Source: Cheiracanthium punctorium (Eukaryota > Arthropoda > Arachnida > Araneae > Cheiracanthiidae). From it: a stretch of DNA of 64,000 nt. The stretch's first letter is position 1. Every line of letters begins with the position of its first letter. The position numbers and the translations under genes are program-made. Below the pieces are notes generated by a model. That model did not search any database, had not been told where the DNA came from, and saw only the letters and a list, made by a program, of their open reading frames with translations. Below are positions 57,491 to 64,000 of this stretch, piece after piece. Where the stretch lies: assembly GCA_038373885.1 (NCBI GenBank), contig JAWZYV010011916.1:1-64000 (forward strand), given 5' to 3'.

Positions 57491-59559
57491 CTAGCTGAAG
57501 TACCCGTTCTTCGCACGGGAATAAATGGACTTTTTGATATTACGATTTGTGGTGATTACTATTCATTATAATAAACAGATATAGCAAAGTGGATATCGCG
57601 TTATATTGTGTCCATTAATCATGCATACCGAATTGCAAGGCAATCGTTTGTACGGTGCAGAAGGCCATGCGGCGTAGCGCAATCTAGTGGCGAGTTTTAG
57701 CAAAACGGATACGGCGAAAATATTTTTCGCATTCAGATATCGATGTATACGAATTTTCATGACTATCGGCTGGACAGTCCTGAAGTTCATGTGTTGACGC
57801 GACATCTAGTGGCAAGTTATAGGAAAATGGATAGCGCCAAACTCTTCCCCGTGTTCAAATATCTATGTATACCTATTTTCATAGCGATTATTTGCACAGT
57901 CAAGAAGTGATACACTGCAGGGCCATCTAGTGGTTAATTAAAGTAATGATTTGCTACAGCGCCGTCAAGTGGCGAGTTTTAGCAAAATGGATAACGCCAA
58001 AATATTCTCATTGTTCAAATAGCTATGTATACTGATTTTCATAGCGACCGTTTGAATGGTCAAGAATTTGGCCTGCTGCAGCGTCATCTAGTGGCGAGTT
58101 AAAATAATAATGCATTTCAGTGTCATCTAGTGGTGAGTAACATCAAAAGGTACGCAGTTAGAATATATTCTTCGTGCTCAAATGTGTAAGTATAAAAAAT
58201 TTTATGCTGGTCAGTCGAACGGTATAGAAGTTGATGCGTTGCAGCGCCATTTAGCGGCAAGTTACAGCAAAATGGATAGTGAAAAATATTCTCCGTGTTC
58301 TAATATTCGCGTGTACCAAATTTCATCGAAATCGGTTGGACGATATTCGCATAGCAAACGGCTAAACGGAATAGAATTCAACGTTGTGCTGCGGCACCAA
58401 GTGGCAAGTTAAGGAAAACGGATAGCATAAAAACCTTCTCCATGATAAAAGACTTAACCAAATTTCATCGTGCAACGGTGCTCAACGGTGCTGGAGTTTT
58501 TCAACCTCATAAACACATACCAACATTCATTTTTATCTATAACCAGTGTTATTATATATACCAGTCTCAAATAAAATCCAGTTTTAAATCTAAGCCTCGC
58601 CAAAGTGCCAACATACGCCATTTTGCAAGAGTTTTTTCAGGGAATCATTCGAAGCATTGACTTAGCAGCAATCAAAATGGGAAATGGTTCGACCGCCAGG
58701 CATTTATTTGAAAAGTGGAATCCCTTAATACAGCCGATTTTTTTTTAATTATCAACTATAATGTGTTTTATTCATCGTTACTCCGATGTACTAAATGAGA
58801 AGATTTCAATTTTCTGAAATTTGGCGGAATTCCCCCAACTTAAATCAATGTATTCAATTGGCGAGAATTCTGAAGTTAGATCGCTTGAAATCCCTTAATA
58901 ACTGCATTATTTCTTCACGGATCATTAAACTTTAACGCTGTATTCTAATAAAATCTTTGCACTTGTTTTCAAAAATCTATTTCCTTAAGCTCTCAATAAA
59001 TTGCGCCAAGCCGAAAACTGGGCAAACCGCTGGAACTCACTTACTCAAAATCCATATTTCAGCCATTTTATTTTTTCGCCAAACTAAAAAAATTTACACA
59101 TTAGCCTCGGAAATCTTCAATTCTTATTGTTTTGCGTGTAAAGCATTACATTCCTGCTCTGATTTCCCATGCACACGATATTATAATTTAAAAAAAAATA
59201 ACCTTACGAATATAAACTAACAAAAAAAAAATCATTATTATTCTTTTATTTTTACTTTGAGAATTTAAAACATTTTATTCGGCAAAATCGCCACACATGG
59301 CAACCACGATCCTTATTTCACACTTTTTTCACTACAGGGGTTACAATTACGGAAAGCTTTTTGCGTGAAGAACATAAAAAATCTCTTAAATTCCGGGAAC
59401 AGGTGGACTTTCAAACTTTTAAAGTGGACTACAATTTATTCTATATTATTTTACATATCTGTGCTAAATTTCAGGCCGATAGGTCCATTTTTGTGGATTT
59501 GTATACGAATCAAATCAACAAACAAACAAACAAACAGAATTTCATTTTTATTTATAAGA
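57491..59559 (-). mobile_element. Non-autonomous Helitron (minus strand)
   Basis: Read on the minus strand: 5' TC at 59558-59559 (TCTTATAAATAAAAATGAAA, then a GTTTGTTTG run), preceded by A. The 3' CTAG at 57491-57494 is followed by T, with the hairpin CCCGTGCGAAGAACGGG and then TACTTCAG before it. The last ~12 bases match the 3' end of the Helitron at 50961-52736, while 5' end and interior differ. No protein. Confidence 0.88.
57560..58440. repeat. Minisatellite, ~120-130 bp unit, about 7 copies
   Basis: Units are marked by CATCTAGTGGCGAGTT variants and AAAATGGATAGC...; diverged. Lies within the minus-strand Helitron. Confidence 0.75.
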
Positions 59560-59581
59560 TTTCATCCAGTTCTTATGACAG

Positions 59582-59665
59582 GTGTGGCATAACTCCTGTG
59601 AGAGAGCGGCGTCTCACCCTGAATGTACGGGTGAGACGCCCTGAGAATGGACGTGCCGCAGTTAT
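59582..59665. repeat. GC-rich fold-back with 12-bp perfect stem
   Basis: GGCGTCTCACCC (59608-59619) and GGGTGAGACGCC (59629-59640) flank a 9-base loop. Outer CATAACT / AGTTATG words also pair. It lies 22 bp beyond the Helitron end. Confidence 0.75.
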
Positions 59666-61045
59666 GTTTCAGAAAAAAATTTGTTAAAAAAATATTAATT
59701 ATTATTTTGTAGCAGAACACAATATTCTACATGATTTATTTTACTTTATGTGCAGCCTGGGAATTTTTACACAAACTAAAAATTATGCTGCGTAGCTCCC
59801 GAAATTACCTTATGAGTTGTTTAAATTTAATCACACTATTATACTGCATATGAATACAAAAGGAAAACGTTTCTTTTACATTTCGGTTTCATAAACATTA
59901 ATAGCAGGCTAATATTGAGAAAATAGTTAGCGTTTCCAAAGTTATACTTTTCAAAAGAATTATTTTTTCTAAAAATTTTGTAAAAGATTAAAATTCCTTT
60001 CATTTCACTGACGTTTGAGAAAAAGTCCAATGTGGCATATACTACATTCATTTTACTTCAAGTTTGAGTAAAAATAAATAAATAAATAAATAATAAAAGT
60101 AAGACTCATTATAGTTCATTTTTATCTTAATGACAACATATATCTAAACGACATACACTAATGACACGCGTTAACATCATTGGTGTAACTGGGTAGGGGC
60201 TAGGGTGGACTTAGCCTCACGCTTAAATCTACTGAGAGAATAATAATCAAACGGAATATATTTTACTCAATTTTTGATTTCAAACAGCCATTCTCCCGAT
60301 TGAGTAAAATTTGCTCCATTAATCGACAAAAATCAATGGAGTGAAGAATTCTCAATTCTTGAGCCTTACACAACAGCTCCATTTAGCCTAAATAATAATC
60401 AAAAAAGAGGAGTGTTTTTACAAAATCTGCCCGTTTTTGATTAATATATGTACGCAATTAAGATTATTATTTTAAGCTATAAAAAGGGTGTTTTGTGAAA
60501 ATTTGCTGTTTTTGATTAATATATTACACTGGAATTTCTTATTTAAGGCTGTTAAATCAGTATTTTCTAGTATTTTCTTCTTCTGACATTAATTGTTCAC
60601 GGTGCAATTTTAAGTTGAGTAATGATTAATATGTATAATGATAAATAGTGCACAGTTAAAAATATGTTTGAAGTATTCGTTTTCTTCATTTTTTATTATC
60701 AGAGCTGTAATCTATGATTATAAGCCCGAAAAAAAATTTTTTAAATCAAGACAAATACATTACATTTATCTTAATACACTATACAAAAAGTATTTTTTTT
60801 TTTTTTAATAAATAGAATATAATTTCACTATAGTCTCTAGTTATAAAACGAATTCACAGTACAGTCAGAATGCAGAAATACAATCATGGTTAAACCAGCT
60901 GTGAGATTTAATTAAAGAAGCAACCAAATTTATTTACATGAAAAAGGTAAAATAGTACTTACTCACTTTGAGTGGAGATATCATAACTTCACTTGTTTTA
61001 CAACAGCTTTCTATAATCCAATCGTAAGAAACTATGTCCATTAAA
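59666..61045. other. No gene recognised
   Basis: AT-rich. A ~110-bp unit ending TTTTTGATTAATATAT is repeated twice at 60400-60530. Confidence 0.45.
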
Positions 61046-61603
61046 GCAAAATCTTTACCGAAAGCATTCCCTCCATATCTAGGTTGAATTTATTTCACAA
61101 CTCTGAATATGAAAAAAGATGCATTTGGTATTCGGATTTAAAATAAAAGTATCACAATCGAATACACCGAGAAGTAAGCACCCACAGCAAAAGGACTTAG
61201 CATTAAGTAAAGTGCATCCAGTATCCTCGTCAGAAATTCTTTTAATTCATATTTTGATAAAGACATGCTTGTCCTTCGATGCCCGCGAGGTGACTATGGT
61301 GTGGGGCATCATTTGGCATCGTTGTCCGTTGAAAAGCGTTGGTCACGTGTTAGTAATACGATATGGTAGGCATTTCTTTTCGTGGTGGAGAAAAGTCAGA
61401 ATTCTCAAATAGACAAGATTTAAGTAAAAATAGAGCTAAGTAGAATATAGCGATTTGGAAGCATTGAGGCGAATTGAGGAGTTTACAAATTATTGTCTTT
61501 AAAGAATATTTTTCGGAAATTTTTAGCATAAAAGGATTTAAATCAGCCGATAAGAAATTTAATCAATAAAGGAGTGTTAGTTTTAATAGATTTAAGCGTG
61601 TAT
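61046..61603. repeat. Dispersed ~550 bp repeat, copy 2
   Basis: Direct repeat of 9323-9866, about 51.7 kb away, with scattered substitutions and small indels. No inverted or long direct termini were found. Confidence 0.75.
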
Positions 61604-61837
61604 ACCCTAGAAAGATTCCAGCTCTCTGTAGAAGAATTAGATTTTATTTATATTTTGCAAGGATAGAAGATGAAGCCGAACCTAGAACTATCCCAAAACC
61701 TTCCCCAATTATGTCCATATGGTTAACATGCTGTAATGACTATAAGTTTTCTTCTAAATTCTTTAAAGGTTTTAATAAAAATTATTGCCGAGAGAAACTA
61801 TATAAGCTAAGAGTATAAACCATAACCACGAACTAGA

Positions 61838-61900
61838 TGTAATGTAAATACGCATTAGAACCCCTTAAAAAGTCCTCCGCCCAAGACATCCCCTCTTAGA
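61838..61900 (+). mobile_element. tRNA-derived SINE fragment
   Basis: Contains the family core CCCCTTAAAAAGTCCTCCGC. Only about 60 bp is recognisable. Confidence 0.4.
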
Positions 61901-62031
61901 CAGTGTGTAGGTTTAAACAAATTTAGTAAGAAAAAATCAACGATTGGACAAAATGATATTTTTTCTTGAACGTTTACTCCTAAGAGTTTTATCGATGTTT
62001 TTTCCCCCTCACGACGTTTAAAATAGGACAA

Positions 62032-62140
62032 CCCTAGTAGCACACTTAGTCCAAAAGACGTTTAAAACACATTTTTTAACGTCAAAAAACGTGTTTTCAA
62101 CGTAATTTAAACGTTTTTTGAACTAGTTGTGCTACTAGGG
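62032..62140. mobile_element. 109-bp MITE with ~35-bp TIRs
   Basis: Starts CCCTAGTAGCACACTTAG and ends in the inverse CTAGTTGTGCTACTAGGG. The centre has ACGTTTAAA/AACGTGTTTT words. Confidence 0.75.
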
Positions 62141-63199
62141 AAGAAGACAGGATGTTACGTTCTTACCCAAATGTTACATTTTCATAATAAGTCTGTCCTT
62201 CAACACATCTAGGAAGTTTGATGATATTTTTAGCGTAAAATTGATCTAAAGAATGTAAGCAATAGCATTGTTATATAAAGGTTATTTTTAAAGTATGGCT
62301 ATAGTAAAACAATAAAAAGTTAATAAAGTTTGTGCAGATTGTATATTAATATTCCTAAATTCTTCTCTTGAGTGGATTATTGATCTAAATGAAAGAAGAA
62401 GACGAAGAGAGATAGAATAGGCGAAGGATGAATGGGCAATGTGGCAATTATGATAAAATTAGAAAAAAATTATAAATATTAATTTAATTTTTTCTTTAGT
62501 GCTTGCTCACATTTGTGTTGGAAATAGCTTCATAATCTATAAACTTGGCATTATTTACATTGCATGTTTATTTTATCATAGTGAAGTTTAATCATCGAAC
62601 AACGGCCAAGTTTTTTAATGCATTCAATCCGAATTCTAAATTATTTTTCAGAAAAGTTATGCAGTTGATCCCCTAAAAAAACTAGACATTCAAATTTATG
62701 GAGCTGCTACTGAGTCAAAACGTCTCTTCAATACATAGAAAGTAAAATAATGAAAAAAGTTATCTATCTATATATTTTTTTTCGCTCGTAAGAAATTAAA
62801 CCATTGCACTATTAAAGGAAATCGTTAAAAAGGTCTGAAGTTTCATTATACGACCTTTTCACTGTTCTTGGCCGTATTTATCAGCGCTCGATTAAAGTCG
62901 CGAATACCCCACATATATATCATAAAAATTAAATGACCAGCTATTTTAAGTTATCCCCTTCCGTCAAACACACATTCAACGGCCATTAAAAAGAAGAAAA
63001 ATTAGCCGGAAAAAAAGCGTTGAATAAAGCGGATGTAGAACGTCATAAATACGTTCCACATCATAGAACAATATTGCTAGTATAAATCACATATTCTCAC
63101 AAAACAGAAAACATAATAAAACTCTGAAAAAGGCAATATATATATTAAATAATAAAAAAAATAAGGGACAAGAAAGAATCGTGAAATAAAACAGATATT
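62141..63199. other. No gene recognised
   Basis: AT-rich, no supportable frame. Confidence 0.5.
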
Positions 63200-63460
63200 G
63201 AACTCCCGAGTTTCGTTTAGTTCTCCGACATGTAGTTCCGCCAATGAAGTTCTCGCTCGCCCGTGACGTCATGCCATATTTGTCCCACCCACTCCGGCAT
63301 CTTCTGATCGTTGGATTGTGACCGATCGCTTCACTTCAGTTGTTCGGTGAATCGGAAACACTGCGTGGTGATTTAATTTTCGGCATTCGTCGGGAATAGA
63401 AAAAAGGGGGGAAGGGGGAGGTTTGCAGAGAAAGGAGTATGTTCTGAAAAGACACACAAG
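63200..63460 (+). promoter_or_regulatory. Promoter-like patch with palindromic CRE
   Basis: Composition rises to near 50% GC. A perfect CRE TGACGTCA sits at 63264-63271, with an arthropod initiator-like TCAGTT at 63336-63341 about 70 bp downstream. No TATA box and no downstream coding start are visible in the window, so a promoter or 5' UTR of a gene beyond the edge is only a possibility. Confidence 0.25.
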
Positions 63461-64000
63461 GAGAGAGAGAGAGAAACATACGAAAATGGAAGACAGGAAA
63501 CAAAAAAGTTTTTATAGTTCTGGATGTGGGGGGAAATAAAAGACTCTCAAAAAAAGAAACCATTGTGACAAGTTTATGTCGATGAGATGACCTGTGGAAA
63601 TAGTCTGCGACACGGCGTGAAATGAAGTGTATGTTCTTCCAATTTTTATTGAACATTAAATGAACGGGAAAATAATTAGATAGTCGCGTAACAGAAGAAC
63701 AAATTATTGTAATTTATAAATACGCTTATTTATTTATTTATTTTTGTCTTTCTTCTGTTGGTAATGTTTTTTGGTTTCTATAGAAATAATAATAATAATG
63801 ATAAAAGTAAAAATAAATAAATAAATAAATAAAAAGCAGAGAAAAGACAAAAAGCATTGAACTTGACTTCAGATCCCGATAAACAGGAAATCAAATTAGA
63901 TCATTGTGTTTTTATTTGTGTTTAACATATGAAGTGTTTTTTCTTATGAGATTAAAAAAAGATTAAATTATCCTAATTTTTTAAATAATTGTTCGATGTT
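63461..64000. other. No gene recognised
   Basis: Purine-rich then AT-rich, with short TTTA, AAT and AAAT tandem repeats at 63726-63835. Confidence 0.5.

Overview
The window looks like a repeat-dense, AT-rich stretch of an invertebrate nuclear genome, most likely an arthropod. A chelicerate such as a spider is my guess from the style of the BEL, X/Jockey-like LINE and MITE families, not a demonstration. I found no convincing complete host gene, no rRNA or intact tRNA gene and no CRISPR array. Almost everything that can be named is mobile DNA, much of it nested.

1-24.7 kb. Two copies of one unfamiliar element lie in opposite orientation, running outward from ends at 4556 and 16591. Each has about 3.5 kb of non-coding AT-rich leader, then an intronless gene whose protein has an AlkB (ALKBH2/3-like) fold with its catalytic residues replaced. 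In the complete copy this is followed by what looks like a PC4/p15 single-strand DNA-binding domain. The right copy begins with a ~195 bp terminal repeat (16591-16786) that recurs at 24482-24677. The two ends sit against complementary halves of a single LINE reading frame, so the element probably inserted there with a 4-bp target duplication and was later split by an inversion. Between the two copies (4.6-16.6 kb) lie decayed LINE pieces, hAT-type MITEs, Helitron-like minisatellites, a tRNA-derived SINE head and one exon-like patch.

24.7-35.4 kb. This holds a Helitron with both ends (24981-26104) carrying a tRNA-derived SINE, a decayed RTE-type LINE split by a ~1.9 kb insertion, a Tc1/mariner transposase remnant, nested pogo/Tigger-like MITEs and long unannotated AT- or T-rich stretches.

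35.4-41.65 kb. A complete and very young BEL/Pao LTR retrotransposon: LTRs that differ only in a T-run, a 5-bp GATAT target duplication, a tRNA-Lys type primer site and one uninterrupted 1733-codon Gag-Pol frame.

41.65-64 kb. Mostly sequence in which I see no gene. It is broken by a family of TTAA-flanked (piggyBac-like) MITEs, hAT MITEs, two Helitrons with exact ends (50961-52736 and 57491-59559) carrying different minisatellites, several fold-back elements, and at the far end a promoter-like patch with a palindromic CRE.

Only the BEL element looks able to encode its own mobility. The AlkB/PC4-like gene is the most interesting coding region. All similarity statements come from reading motifs by eye; no database search was run.
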